Assembly (NCBI GenBank): GCA_034620365.1
Contig: JAQGEQ010000131.1
Coordinates: 124,001 to 188,000, forward strand
Direction: 5' to 3'
Length of the DNA: 64,000 nt
From: Pegea sp. RAD2-039
Lineage: Eukaryota; Chordata; Thaliacea; Salpida; Salpidae
Shown here: piece by piece, positions 12,881 to 25,079 of the stretch
How the letters are laid out: each line of letters begins with the position of its first letter
Position numbering within the stretch: position 1 is the stretch's first letter
Notes under the pieces: generated by a model
The model's input: the letters and a program-made list of their open reading frames with translations, nothing else
Told to the model about the DNA's origin: nothing
Databases searched by the model: none
Made by a program: the position numbers and the translations under genes

Positions 12881-14532
12881 ATAATCAATTAGTAAATAAG
12901 TTCAGTAACTTGGGCATCCGGCTTATGCAAAAGATAAAATAAAATTAATTTAGGTGAAAAATTTATTTCGATGTTATAAACTTATTGTTAATATTGTTAA
13001 AGAATGTTTAAAAGTTGAAACTTTATTTGAAACTTGATAAAAAGTGAATTATTTGCAAACAAAAGGTTTATACTCAAAATAAAAAAAAATAATGCTTATA
13101 AACTTAATCCTACAAATTGTACTAAACTAGATTGCACTAAACTTATGAGAAATGAAAAGTAGAAAAATCTCGATTATATTTAAAGATTTTAAGTTTCCTA
13201 GAAATTTAAATTTTCGTATTTCTATTTAGAATTCAGAATAAGAAAACAAAAAACATTAACAAATATCCATATTTTTTATATCATGAAATCATTAAATATC
13301 ATTTCGACAATTCCATTTTTAATCCTCTGGAAAGCTAAAACCAGCTGACTAATTTCAAGAAAGTTACAAATATTCTTTCATCAAATAAAAATAAAAAATA
13401 TTGTTTCATTTCTTGATTGTAAAAATTCTAAATTTTTAAAGTTGACAATTCAATTTGCAAAAAGTTACACTTAATGTAATATGAAGTATACTAATGAATA
13501 TACGAAGTAATATGAATTACAAATCTATTTTAAGTAATCAACACAAACTAATAAGATTAATTTTAATAATTTGATTCAGACATTATTTACTTTGAATTAA
13601 AACTTTAAGAAATTAATTGTTTTAAAACGGCAAATAATAAAAAAGAATTCTATTTCGGTGAATATTAACAATAAAACCAAAATATTTTTAAACAAATTAT
13701 TTTCCTTGTATAAACTAGACTTTAAAAGTAGAATTCTTTTTGAAGTTCATACAGCACTTTGAAGTAGATATAAGAGATGCATAAAAGTAACAAAAAAACT
13801 TCTTAAGGAGATTTCAGGTGCAACATAAAAAAGAGATTTATCAGATTGTGATTTTGTTATCATTATATAAATAGTAAGTAGAAAAAAAAGGTTTTGGAAT
13901 GATCAAATTGCCTAACTACTGATATCGAATAATATTTTAAAACAAATTTCTTAAATAAAATATAAGATATAAAAACTACAATTTATATAAAAATTAATAT
14001 TTTATTTAGATTTTAGAATTGAAAAAAAGAAAACCATTCAGAAAATTTATTTTGATTTTTAATCATTAAGCAGCTAATTTTGTATTTTTTTGTATCTGGT
14101 TATATCTAAATACAAGCTTAGATAATCTATTATGAGACATTATTATTATACTATTATGCATTTGACACAAATAACTAATTTTCTAAATATCCGTTTTTAT
14201 ATAGAATTTATAAAATATAAAAAAAGTAAAAATAAAATTATGTAATTAAAGTTACACCAGTTCTAAAAGTAAATTCTTTATATTAGATTTATCCTAAATG
14301 TTAGCGTTGCGAAATATTTTTTACATCTACTGTTAACAACTCGTAAGTAAAATATTTACTAATATACTTTTTCTTAATTTCAGATTATGAAAATTTCTGG
14401 TGGTTACTCTACTTTTTGAAGATTATTTACTAAGAAACAGATCTATTTTTAATCCTCAAGATAGTTTAAAGCAATTGACTAAAAAGATTATTTAAGTTTC
14501 AGATATTTATTATTTTAGCAAACTTAATCTAT

Positions 14533-14546
14533 CCGCTAGATGGCAC
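14533..14546 (+). promoter_or_regulatory. CTCF-like motif
   Basis: CCGCTAGATGGCAC fits the consensus (R at base 13). Copies at 29762 and, inverted, at 59313 read GGCGC instead. Confidence 0.4.
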
Positions 14547-14883
14547 AAACAGTCAAAACAACTAATTATAATTTTTGCATTTTAGTAATGAATCGAACAA
14601 TAAAAATTAAATATATTCTAAACTATAAGAGATTACAACTTTTAAAACTGTAAAAGCAAAACAGTAATTTCTGATATTTCATCTAATGATAGAAAATAAA
14701 CAGAATTGCCGAGGTGATATTTCATGATTTTGATTAAATGATAATAAAATCTATGTTTGTCATTTGCTGAAAGAAAATTTTTCAATTAGTAAAAAATCTG
14801 TGATATTACCAATAACATGTTTACAAAAATATTTTGTGATGAATAATAACTCAAGTTATTAAACTTATTTATTATTTAAAGTT

Positions 14884-15002
14884 TCGTTGTAATATACTAT
14901 AACTCCAAATTAAAAAGCTTCGCAATCCTTTACGAAAGATTGAGTTTTATTTTACTCCTCATTTCTTATAAACGTTGTTGCAGTCTGTAGTGTATGAGAT
15001 CA
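14884..15002 (-). repeat. Class-A' box-palindrome module
   Basis: A minus-strand box of the CTTCAG type (here altered to CTACAG) lies near 14985-15002, with a degraded palindrome near 14886-14906. It is followed 212 bp away by the ATCGT palindrome at 15214. Confidence 0.6.
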
Positions 15003-15213
15003 AGTTCAAATGAAATTAAATTTATAATTTTCTTGATAAGCATTTTATTGACAAATATTGTTCAAATAGAAAATTTGATTTGAAAGTTAATAAGAAAATT
15101 TATTATAAGTATACTATTTTACAAACCAAATTAGTTTAATTTATCTTATAAAGTTTTATTTAATTTAGATTTAAATTTATTTCTACTTCGATGACTAAAA
15201 TTAAAAATGATCA

Positions 15214-15227
15214 ATCGTACTGACGAT
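15214..15227. repeat. ATCGT-ACTG-ACGAT palindrome
   Basis: A perfect 5-bp stem. Copies at 31048, 39856 and 58633 (inverted) all sit 212-213 bp from the class-A' box. A one-mismatch copy at 55831 has no box nearby. Confidence 0.65.
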
Positions 15228-15945
15228 AAAAAATTAAATCGAAAATTATGTGACTTTTTGTTTTTAAAAATGAAAGCACTATAAGACTCTTTTTAATAAT
15301 AAGATTTTTAATTATTTTCGTTTAATTTTCAAAATAAATTACAAATCATCAAAATAATTTTTTGCAGAGACTATTAAAGTATTAGATATTTGTTATTAGC
15401 CAAAATATTTTATTTGCTAGAAAACGTAAATTTTACTCGAATGTTTCGCGCTGTGACTTCAAATTGATAAAATCTTTATCAGTTTTACAAGCTTCAAGTA
15501 ATTTAATTTCAGAATGCAAACGATAAAATCAAAAAGTTATAATTAATGGGTTTTTAACTACTTTAAAGATTTAATTTAACTTGTTTTCGCTATTCATATT
15601 ATCAAAATTACATTTGATTTTAACTTTTGAAAAATATATTCTTTAACAGTTACAATTTATTTTAGTAAATATTTGCTCGAATATTATATATAAAATTTAT
15701 AATTGTTAAATTTGTGTTTATATTTTCTCTATTACGATTTGTTTAATTACGATTTATCGTTTACACTGAACTAGGAACTTTTGTATTCCTCAGAGTTAAC
15801 TTACAACTTTCTTTAACAAATTTCATGATATTTAATGGTGAAATTAAGTCTAGATTATTTGATGATGGGATTTAATTAAGTTTTATTTTAAAGAAAATAC
15901 AATCTCTGTGTTTCTTACTTATAAAAAATACTTAGTTGATAAACA

Positions 15946-16066
15946 GATGCAAAAGTGCATCTTCCAAATATTGCATTTATAAATACTGGATTTGGTATTT
16001 CAGTGAAAAAGGATTATTAAATGTTATATATACGCTGCATAAGACCTTAAGTTTGTGGCTTCATCG
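15946..16066 (-). repeat. Class-B box-palindrome module
   Basis: The hairpin GATGCAAAAGTGCATC is at 15946-15961. The minus-strand box CCACAAACTTAAGGTCTTA is near 16040-16059. The mirror copy is 57911-58032. Confidence 0.7.
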
Positions 16067-16319
16067 AAAATTATGTATACTTTAATCTTTTAAAATGAAA
16101 TTCAAAAAAATATTAAAAAAAATATTTTTAAAAAAGTTGAAAAATATTTAAGAAAAAAAGTTTAATCATTTCTTTTTTAACAATAAAACAAGGACAAATA
16201 TTAATTTGCTTTGTTGCAAAAAATATCCGCCAATCTACTAATTATACAATTCATTAAAGTGGTTCAATAAGATACTAATTTAGTTTCAAATATTTGTTGT
16301 TGTAACCAAAATACGATAA

Positions 16320-16333
16320 CTGCTAGGTAGCGC
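16320..16333 (+). promoter_or_regulatory. CTCF-like motif, degraded
   Basis: CTGCTAGGTAGCGC has lost the GG of the core. It still lies 315 bp before an ATCGAC palindrome, as at 11356 and 26281. Confidence 0.25.
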
Positions 16334-16634
16334 AAACAACCAAAAAAAGAAAATTACAATTTTTGGAATCGGTAATTGATAATAAAGATTTTTTGGTAAC
16401 TATCAAATCTTACTTATTTTGATGCAACTTTAGTTTTGGGGATATGAATTCAAAAATGTCACTAAAAAGTGAAAACAGTTTTTGTACATGCAATAAAATA
16501 AATAATTTTCTTAAATAACATACCACATCAAAGTAAGAAACAAATTATTCATTTTAGAAAACATATCAAATCTGTTGTCTCGTAGGCGTGAAATACATTA
16601 ATTTTTAGAAATTTAAAGATTAGTGACAGGTGTC

Positions 16635-16651
16635 ATCGACATTTAGTCGAT
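16635..16651. repeat. ATCGAC-ATTTA-GTCGAT palindrome
   Basis: Identical to the copy at 11686, in a neighbourhood inverted at 57327. Confidence 0.7.
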
Positions 16652-17340
16652 TCCAAATTACCTTTTTTTCAAAATTTAAAATTTTAATTCATCTACTTTT
16701 GTAAAACCTTTTAATAAAATGTAATTTAAAACAAGTTTTTTTTTAACTACTATAAATAAAAACATCATATCTCATATTGTATATAGAGTGTGAGGATAAA
16801 ACCTTTTTGAAAAAATATTTAGAAAAATGAATACCATGATTTTTTGTATGTAAGCGTTTTTTATATGTTGCTAATTTCTATAATTCATATATTCGATCAT
16901 ATGAATATTTTGTTATATAATTAAGTTGTAAAAACAGTTATGTTTGCAGTTTTGCTAAATATCATGAATACTTCATTTAATTGATAATATTATTGTTGTT
17001 ATCTATTTCTTCGTTCAATTCTAAATCTGATTGCTATTAAAAATCTAAGAATTTTTATAAGTATACTATTTATCTAACGAGAATATCAAATGAAAATCAA
17101 CAAAAAAACTATTTTGCATGCAACAAATTTGTGTTAAATATTTGAAATGATGATTAAAATTTAAAATCAAATTAAGTGGGAAGATTTACCTTTACAAGGA
17201 GTTTGTAAACATCCAGCAATCTCAAGAAAACGCAAAGTATTATTTCCTCAAATAAAAAATACTTGTTAGGTAAACATTCACAAATAAGTCAAACAGTTTG
17301 AAGTTTTGAAATAAACATCGTTTTGTTTTTTTATTTGATA

Positions 17341-17354
17341 GCGCACTCTAGCGG
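17341..17354 (-). promoter_or_regulatory. CTCF-like motif, variant core
   Basis: The minus strand reads CCGCTAGAGTGCGC, with the core GGC changed to TGC. The same variant is at 21643 and a relative at 56625, so it is a stable sub-type. Confidence 0.3.
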
Positions 17355-17440
17355 AAATAAAAGCTACAAAGATAAAATGAGAATTTAACAAAATTTTATT
17401 TAGTGTCTTCGGAGAATCTTACTATTGATGTTTAACAACA

Positions 17441-18569
17441 ATTATTTAATTATTTTAAAATCATTAGAGTGAAATTAATTATTCTCCGTTAAAAACAATC
17501 TAAGCTTGTATTGAGATATTACCATATACAAAAAAATACAAATTTGCTGTTTAATTTTTAAAAATCGAAATAACTATTCTGCATGGTTTTCTTTTTTTTT
17601 TAAATTCTAAAAGTTAAGTAAAAATATTAATTTTGCTAAAAATTTAACATTATCTTTTCAGCAATTAACCGTTTAGAAAATACTTTGAAAAAATTTAATC
17701 AAAATTGTTTATTGTTGATATAGATGTATATTGAAATATATATTTTTCTAAAAACTTTAGTTTTTACATCTTATATTTGTTTCAAGAAATTTTCATTTAA
17801 AAATATTATTCGATATCAGTGTTTAGGGAATTTGATCATTTTAAAATCTTTTTTTTCGAGTTACTATTTATGTAATGATAAGAGAATCACAATCTGATAA
17901 CAACTAATACTAAAAAGCATAAATTTCAACGAATGTAAACATTCTAAGAAACAAGTTATAAAAGTTTTAGAAAACCGAAAATAAACTTTTAAATAAATGT
18001 TATATTCTGTTAGAACAAATGTTTTGTTCAATAGAAGCTCACAAGCTTTAGAATGTAACATGTTAATACTAGATTTATACTATTCACAAAATCTTCTGAT
18101 AACTATTGTCAACTAATTTATAAAGATTTAAAATTGAAATATTTTGTACCAAAAACTGAATTAAACTAATAAAATTTGATTCTAAGTTTTCTACAATATT
18201 AGAGAAAAGCAAATTAGATATTAAAATAATCTTCAAAAAGTAACAAGCATTTAGTTCAAAAATTCATTTCATTGTTTTAAACATTTTAATGTGACAGAAT
18301 ATTTTACAAATAAAATACTTTCCAACTATCAAAAATAATTTGTTTCCAAAAAACTTAATTCAATAAAAGCTGAATACGCTATTCATATTCTCAAAATTAC
18401 ATTACTAGTAAATATCAGAAATACAAATGATAGCGTATAAAATTTATATTTGTAAACATTACTTCAAATATTAATTGTAACTGTTAGCTAAATGTATCTG
18501 TTTAAAACTTTTATATATTTTTCTTAAAGTGAAGAATGCCTTTTCATGATTATATTAAATTAGTTTATT
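17441..18569. other. No gene seen; partial repeat copies
   Basis: The portion 17480-18060 is similar in direct or inverted form to 13800-14160 and 28900-29340 (for example the GAGAATCACAATCTGATA stretch near 17881 against 28960). A 65-codon minus frame at 17864-18061 lies in this repeat and has no recognisable content. Confidence 0.5.
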
Positions 18570-21545
18570 ATTGTCTTTGTTTTATAAATCTAAGAAAAAA
18601 ATTTAATTTTGCTTTTGAAAAGAAAACACAACAGTTATTGTATTGATAATCAGATTTAGAATTGAACGAAGAATAACATAATAACAATAATATTTTCAAT
18701 AATATTATCAATTGATTGAGGCATGCATAGTATTTAGTAAAACTGCAAACATAGTTGTTTTTATAGCTAATTTATATATCCTTATATTTCTACAACCGAA
18801 AATATGAATTATAGAAAAAGCTAACTTATAAAACGCTAACATACCAAAAAGCGCTCTATTCATATTTCTAAGTAGATTTTTTTTAAATCCATTTTATTTT
18901 TGATAGATATGTATAAATAATTATTAATAGTTAATATATATTAAATATGTCAAGTTTTAGATCAAGTTGTAATGTCGTAAAAAAAGAATAGTATCTGCAT
19001 GATAAGCCCAAAGTCCCAAAACAAGAAATTTTTCTTTAAAAATATATATAAGCTTCCCAGTCGGTTAGTATTCACAATTTAAAAATAAAATATTCAAATG
19101 GTTTTTGACTTAATTTCTAAAAGTCTTCATTTATCAGCGCCACTAATTTTTTTTGAACTAACAAATGTCTGTTATTAATATACAAAGATTCAATTCAAAC
19201 TTGAAAAAAATGAGATTACTTACAAACAAATATTTTTATCTAAAAGTACAAATATTATCTCGTTTAAACTTGACCACACAAACTCTAGATTTAAACAAAA
19301 TTATAAATACTGACAAATTTGGCCAAACCCTATCTTTTAATGTTCTCATGGTAGCTATTTTTGGAGTTGAAAAACTTTTCAATGAAATTTTATTTAAAAG
19401 TAAATTTAGTTTGTATTTTGTAAAAAAACTGAAGTATAAACAATTGATGTCAAAATTTCGTTTTCTTGTTTTTAAACATGTTACTAATAATGTGACAAAA
19501 ATTTTACAAATAGAAAACTTTCCTTTCAGCAAAAAGAGTATTTGTAATTAAACTTCAACTGAAAATGAATTTAAGGTAAAAAATTCTTTATTCTTATTTC
19601 TTTTTGATATTGCTAAAATTTAATTAATTAAAAATAATTTCATAAAACCTACTTTCAATACTGTAAATACTTTAATGCAGTAGATAATTATTTGGAAACT
19701 TTTCAATTTCTAACTTTTAATTTTTTAGTCTCCCAAGTATTATTAATTAACCGAAACATTAAACATAAACTAAATTATTGCAGTTTTTACAAATCTTTTA
19801 GTTAATTATTTAAGGACTAATAGATGGGTTGATATTTGTTATTGTAGTAAATATATAATTTTCATAATTATAAGTTATAAACTAGATATTCTTTATTCAC
19901 ATTCTAATTACGATTAATAAATATGTCAATATCCTTGCAAAAAAAACGGAACTTGTTTTTTGAATTGTATCTAACAACTTCTAAATTTTTTTAGCGAGTT
20001 TAATTTATAATATAATTTGCAGACTGTTGATGATTGTTGATGTCAATAAGCACTTGATTATAAAATTGATGGCTAGGCTAAACAATATCTTATTTGACTA
20101 AACAACTAACTGTTTTATATTTTTCAAATTTTTCAAATTCATTTTGAATTTAAGTACAAAGTAGTTCAGTTTTAATTTTTTCTATTTTAGTCATTTTATT
20201 TCTTTTCGGGATTAGTTCAAACAGTTTGACGCTTTGAAAGCTTTTAAAAAGTTGAATATCGTTTTGTTTTTATATTTGAAAGCCTACTCTAGCGGAAATG
20301 AAAATTACAAATATAAAATGAGATTTTAACAAAATCTAATTGAGTATTTTCAGAGATTTATAGTTTTCATTAATATACAATAATAGTTAAACATTATATA
20401 AGTAAATATCAGTTTGAATGTTTTATATAATTCAAGTTCTATTAAATTGTTTGATATTATTTTTTAAATAAGTTAGTTGTCTCTGTTTGTTTTAAATATC
20501 CAATGAAGAACGTAAAGGTTTGTTTTAATTAAAAAATAAACAAAATATTCATTTAACTGCTTGTTTTTACTAGAAAAATTGAAATATTATAGATTTTTTG
20601 AAAACTTTTAGATTATATATTTTTAAATCCTTAATATAGTAAATTTTCAATTTATTTAACCATTTAAAAATAATTTATTACTCTTTTAAACAATACTTTT
20701 TGTTTGTAATAATTTTTATACAAATTTAGCAATATATGTTGATTTGCAAAATTAAATAGGTGACTGTCTCTCTTAGTGATTAAGCAGAAAAATAATATTG
20801 AAAAATTTTTCAATTTCTTAACATTGAAAATAATGCTCAGAGCTTGTAATGTATTCTATTAAAATTATAATTATATTTTGTATTTTGTTTTCCCCAATTT
20901 GCTTAGACTTTTATTATTATTTTGAAAAGTTTTAAATTATAACTAACTACGAATAAAGATAAATTTTAAAAAAATTTAAAAAGTCTACAAATATTGTAAA
21001 AATACCTTTATTTTCATTCAAAATATTATTATATGATTGTAACTAGATAATAAGAAAAGTGTTTTAAAATTTGTATTACGTCAGTTTTAAATTTACTTTT
21101 AATTTGATGTTAAAAAGGAAATTTGATTTTTTAGCTTATGATAAAGATGTTGATAAACTAAATATTAGAGCGATGTGAGTTTTTGGATTAAAAACTATGA
21201 AAAATAAAAGACTAACAAATAAAATCTAATGCTCAATTGTGTATTCAGAAAACCTCTGTTAGTATTTTGACATACAGAATTTTCAATCTAATAAATATTT
21301 CTGTGTTTTGAACTTTATACACTATGTTCTTATGATTTCACTTAAGTTGTTTACTTTTTTTGACATTAAAACACAACTATATCAGTTTGTTGAAGTTTTC
21401 TTTAGTATCTTTTATTTTGTAAAGTTAGACTTTATGGTTTGCAGTTAAGCGATGTTCTACATTTTTCTGAAAGATTTACAATAGCAGTTTTAACTTTTTG
21501 ATAACTTCGTAGGATATTATAAAATAATTCATATCTATTCTGCAT
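18570..21545 (+). repeat. Left arm of nested inverted repeat IR-2
   Basis: Reverse complement of 32415-35400. Anchors: 18721 with about 35248, 19274 with 34698 and about 20221 with 33740. It is contained in the spacer of IR-1 and has its own ~10.9 kb spacer. It holds one class-A module and degraded CTCF-like motifs. A 128-codon plus frame at 19165-19551 lies in it but is not open in the opposite arm or in the related sequences near 3300 and 40900, so I do not call it a gene. Confidence 0.85.
19273..19397 (+). repeat. Class-A box-palindrome module
   Basis: The box ACACAAACTCTAGA is followed by GTTGAAAAACTTTTCAAT (19376-19393). The outermost pair is a G:T mismatch. Confidence 0.65.
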
Positions 21546-22010
21546 AATTAAAAAATTCTTGTTAAACTTCAAAAGTAAGATTCTCTAAAGACACTAAATA
21601 AAATTTTGTTAAATTTTCATTTTATCTTTGCAGCTTTTATTTCCGCTAGAGTGCGCTATCAAATATAAAAACAAAACAATGTTTTTTTCAAAACTTCAAA
21701 CTGTTTGACTTATTTGTGAATGTTTACCTAACAAGTATTTTTCATTAGAGGAAATATGGTTTTGAGTTTTCTTGAGATTGCTTGATGTTTACAAACTACT
21801 TGTAAAAGTAAATCTTCCCACTTAAATTGATTTTAATTTTTAATCATCATTTCAAATATTTAATACAAATTTGTTGCATGCAAAATAGTTTTTTTGTTGA
21901 ATTTCATTTGATATTCTCGTTAGATAAATAGTATACTTATAAAAACTCTTAGATTTTTAATGACAATCAGATTTAAAATTGAACGAAGAAATAGATAACT
22001 TAAATATACA
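20925..22010 (+). repeat. Direct repeat pair with 55900-56990
   Basis: Collinear copies. Shared strings include ATTACGTCAGTTTTAAA near 21080/56060, CTATATCAGTTTGTTGAAG near 21380/56350 and CCGCTAGA near 21643/56625. Inverted relatives of its first half are at 27240-27790 and 32390-33060. It overlaps the inner end of IR-2, which shows how the repeats are stacked. Confidence 0.8.
21643..21656 (+). promoter_or_regulatory. CTCF-like motif, variant core
   Basis: CCGCTAGAGTGCGC, identical to the minus-strand copy at 17341. Confidence 0.3.
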
Positions 22011-22463
22011 GTTTTTACAGTTTATTTGAAATCAAATTTAATTATTGCGTGGAAAACATTTGACCAATTTTAGATCCATAATCTGAAAGTTGCTTTGCTA
22101 TTAATATACAAGTTTTTGTATTTGCAAAAGATGATAAACATTAATTTTATTGTTTATCATTTTAATTAGATCAATAGTTCAGTGAAGTTCTTTTGGTTAT
22201 AAGATTAAGAAAATAAAACTTTTTGATTGTCTCTATAATTATCGGCTTTTTAGTTCTAAAACTGTTATTTGATTTTTAAATGCTTCGGAGATTTGTACGA
22301 GTTTTTGACAAAACTAATATAAGATTTAACACTTTTTAGTTTAGGATAATCATTATAAAAGCAAAACATAGAGAAAGAATTTTTTATGTTTTTTTAACCT
22401 AAACAAAAATAATTTGAATCCTGATTTAGTGCTTTTCTCTTTACGGTGATAAACCAGTGTTTA

Positions 22464-22579
22464 ACCCACAAACACTAGAATAAAAATCCTTTTTATTAAG
22501 CAATTTTTAGCGCTAAATCTAATTGTCTTGCAAACCAATTTTTTTGAAAAATTTAATTTAAAGTCGACTAAATGTCGAT
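22464..22579 (+). repeat. Class-C box-palindrome module
   Basis: Box CCCACAAACACTAGAA at 22464, palindrome GTCGACTAAATGTCGAT at 22563-22579, start-to-start 99 bp. The spacing equals that of classes A and B although the palindrome is different. Confidence 0.65.
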
Positions 22580-22961
22580 GTAACCTTTACTAATATTAAA
22601 GTATTTTAAATATTTTGTAAAAATTCAAGTCGTATTTTGTTTTGTTGATGCTGAGTAAGTTTATAACCTTTTGGGTATATTTTTCTACTTAAATTTGTTT
22701 ACAATTGTTGTGCTTTTCACATCATCACCTAATCTTTAAATTTAATTAGAGAGAAACGTCGCTACGTCAAATGAACATCATCACAATCAAACTTGCTTCT
22801 AAACTAGTTTCCTGTTTTCTAAGTGCAAACATAAGAAGCAAATATTAAACCAAATTAATAATAACATTTTATTTAAATAACTATATCAAGTTTTTCTACC
22901 TTTGTTCAAAATTGTTGAGTTTTGCGTTTGATTTTTTTGAAAAAACAATATTTGATAACTA

Positions 22962-23077
22962 GATGCAAAAGTGCATTTTTAAAATACATTAAATAAAATT
23001 GGGCTCGGGAAAAAAAGTATCGATATTCTAAAGGGTTATACATTATCTGCGTACAATCTTATGTTTGTGGTATCGTT
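22962..23077 (-). repeat. Class-B box-palindrome module
   Basis: The hairpin GATGCAAAAGTGCATT (22962-22977) has one broken end pair. The minus-strand box ACCACAAACATAAGATTG is at about 23055-23072. Confidence 0.65.
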
Positions 23078-23431
23078 AAGTTTTTGGTGTAATTTAATCA
23101 ATTGATAATGTTATTGAAAATATTATTGTTCTAATAATCTTGACTCAATTTAAAATGAAGTATCAGTAATATAAATACTTTGATTTTTGTAGCTTTGACA
23201 TAACTAAAATTTTTTCATGGGATTACTTAATAATATCAAGATCAGTAAGATGAATCATAGTTCTAAAATATTACCTTTATAGTCAACCCAACTTCAACAT
23301 TAAATATTTAAACTATATAGACTAATAGATATTACCAAATAATAATAATTATCTTTTACTTTTTTTTTGTCAAAAAAGAGTTTAACATAAAAAATACGGA
23401 ATAAAAATTAACCAATTCGTTTAAACTTGAG

Positions 23432-23546
23432 CCCACAAACTCTAGATTGTAACCAAGTTGTTATAACCGAAAATTTCTTGGAATTCTTAGATCATTGTGC
23501 AGATCGAATCTATGACATAATTTGAAGTTGAAACACTTTCAACGAG
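23432..23546 (+). repeat. Class-A box-palindrome module
   Basis: The box CCACAAACTCTAGA is followed by GTTGAAACACTTTCAAC (23527-23543). The centre is one base shorter than usual but the 7-bp stem is perfect. Confidence 0.75.
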
Positions 23547-23834
23547 AATCGATTAAGTAAATAACAAGACTACCTTGATTTTAATTCTTTGCAAGTGGCA
23601 ACATAAAAATGATTTAAGTTGTATATTTATTATTTTGGCGGAAACGTGAAACTGATAATTTGAAAGAATGTTTACAAATAGTAAAAAAGTTTTAGCGAAA
23701 TTAGTATTTTTAATATAGAAGTTTTAAATATGTTGTTCAATCCGGATAATTAGAAACTTTCTTCTTTGGATAGTTTAGTAGGAATAAGTTTTAAAAAATA
23801 ACTTTACAAAACAATAATTCAAAACTTTCATTTT

Positions 23835-23848
23835 CCGCTAGTGGGCGC
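23835..23848 (+). promoter_or_regulatory. CTCF-like motif, near-consensus
   Basis: CCGCTAGTGGGCGC keeps CC.C.AG and GGCGC. It has T where the consensus has a purine. The copy at 51597 reads CCGCTACTGGGCGC. Confidence 0.4.
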
Positions 23849-24440
23849 TAGATGAGATCTTTTATTAAACAGTTAACCAAATAATTAAATGGTTGATTCA
23901 TTTGTTATAATTTTTATATCTATCTATAATAGTTTTATGTCAAAAAAAATCTTTATTAAATCTTAAAATAGTTTTATTGACCCGATGTTTAATGATTTCG
24001 ATTGAATGATATTAAAAAGTAATAAAGAAATAGAAATGTTGCTGCTTAAATTATTTCATCTGAAATATAAGTAGAAATACTAATTGTGTAAAATAAAAGT
24101 TTTTATATTTGAAAACATTCTGTTATAATATTTTTCTGTTATTTATTGCAATTTTCGAAGATTGCTTTCAAGAGTAATTTAGCAACAAAAAGTTTTTTTT
24201 TGTGAATTAAGTTCAATTTTTAGTCTTTTTAGAAAAGGAGATATTTGTATGAAAACGCCTTTTCTAACTAAAGCATATACAATTTAATGAAAACAAGAAA
24301 AACAGATTACTACAAGTAAAATATTTCAAATTTCAACAAAAGGACATAACTTTAAATCTTCTGGAACTTGTAAAGAATATCTTATTAACTTTATCAAATA
24401 AAAGTTGATAAATATTGTTGACGTCCAAAAGGTGTTCAAC

Positions 24441-25079
24441 TATTGAGAAACATTAAGAACCTCTTTTGCAAAGAGAAAATTTTTGTTTTAAAAATTTTTG
24501 TTTTAAAAATTTTTTGTTTTTACTTAGATTTCTGACTAAAAAAACAATTAAATTTTAAAGCAAATTTTTTATTTTTTATTTCTTTTTTATTAGTTATTTT
24601 TGTATACATAATTTATTTAAAAAAATGAAGTTTATTTGTCAACAAAAGTTTTTTCAAAAAAATTATAATAAAATATTCTCCTAAACTTGATTCAAAAACT
24701 CTAGATTGCAACAAACTGAAAAGAAATTAAAAGTAAAGATTATTTCAATCAGTATTTAAGGTTTTTAAAGCTAATGTTTGTTAGCTGATTATAAATTTAA
24801 AGTTAAGTTACCTATAAACAAAACTTCATTTATTAAGTAAATTGAATATCTTGAGTTTTCATTCTACACAAAAATTATCGTACAAAATCTGTATTGTTGT
24901 AAACCTATTAATATAATTGCATTTGATAATTACGAATAACTACTTTTCTTTGAGTAAAATAAATATTTCTAATCAGAATTCTAGTTAAAGTAGAGATATA
25001 AGCAGCAAATATAATATTTATAAATAATAAATTACTAATTACACGTATATAATACTATATAATTTGATTCTGTAATTAT
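24441..25079. other. No gene; short internal repeats and a degraded class-A module
   Basis: Three near-copies of GTTTTAAAAATTTTT occur at about 24478-24525. A box-like CTCTAGATTGCAAC lies near 24700 and AGCTAATGTTTGTTAGCT, a 6-bp stem, at 24769-24786, in the place where a class-A palindrome would lie. The end of the stretch is one arm of the foldback seen at 9525-10307. Confidence 0.5.

Larger units (their letters stand above)
10090..15330 (+). repeat. Direct repeat DR-1, copy 1
   Basis: Collinear with 25080-31130 at an offset of about 15.0 kb, growing to about 15.8 kb. Anchors: 10150/25145 (AATGAAGGTTGCTGTAAATG), 11356/26281, 11686/26611, 12766/27893, 14533/29762 and 15214/31048. Copy 2 carries an extra block at about 29940-30480 that resembles the 5560-6170 region inverted. 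Modules in order: CTCF-like site, ATCGAC palindrome, class A, CTCF-like site, class A' (reverse), ATCGT palindrome. No coding sequence is supported. Confidence 0.85.
14240..17440 (+). repeat. Long-range inverted repeat, left copy
   Basis: Reverse complement of 56545-59610. Anchors: 14311 with 59548, 14533 with 59326, 15946 with 58032, 16635 with 57343 and 17279 with 56700. It begins inside DR-1 copy 1 and so overlaps that repeat. The pairing joins sequence across the gene island, so the repeat family lies on both sides of the genes. No coding sequence is supported. Confidence 0.85.
22140..24440 (+). repeat. Direct repeat DR-2, copy 1
   Basis: Collinear in blocks with 49040-52120: 22230/49100, 22465/49346, 23110/50930, 23433/51223, 23835/51597 and 23975/51745. 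Copy 2 is longer by ~0.8 kb, mostly between 49460 and 50750. It holds class-C, class-B and class-A modules and a CTCF-like site. No coding sequence is supported. Confidence 0.8.

Noticed and set aside
19165-19551. 128-codon open frame on the plus strand and 98-codon frame on the minus strand
   Set aside because: Both lie in a class-A module of IR-2. The matching sequences at 34440-34830, 3200-3500 and 40770-41200 have no equal open frame, and the composition is Phe/Leu/Lys/Asn as expected from AT-rich DNA.
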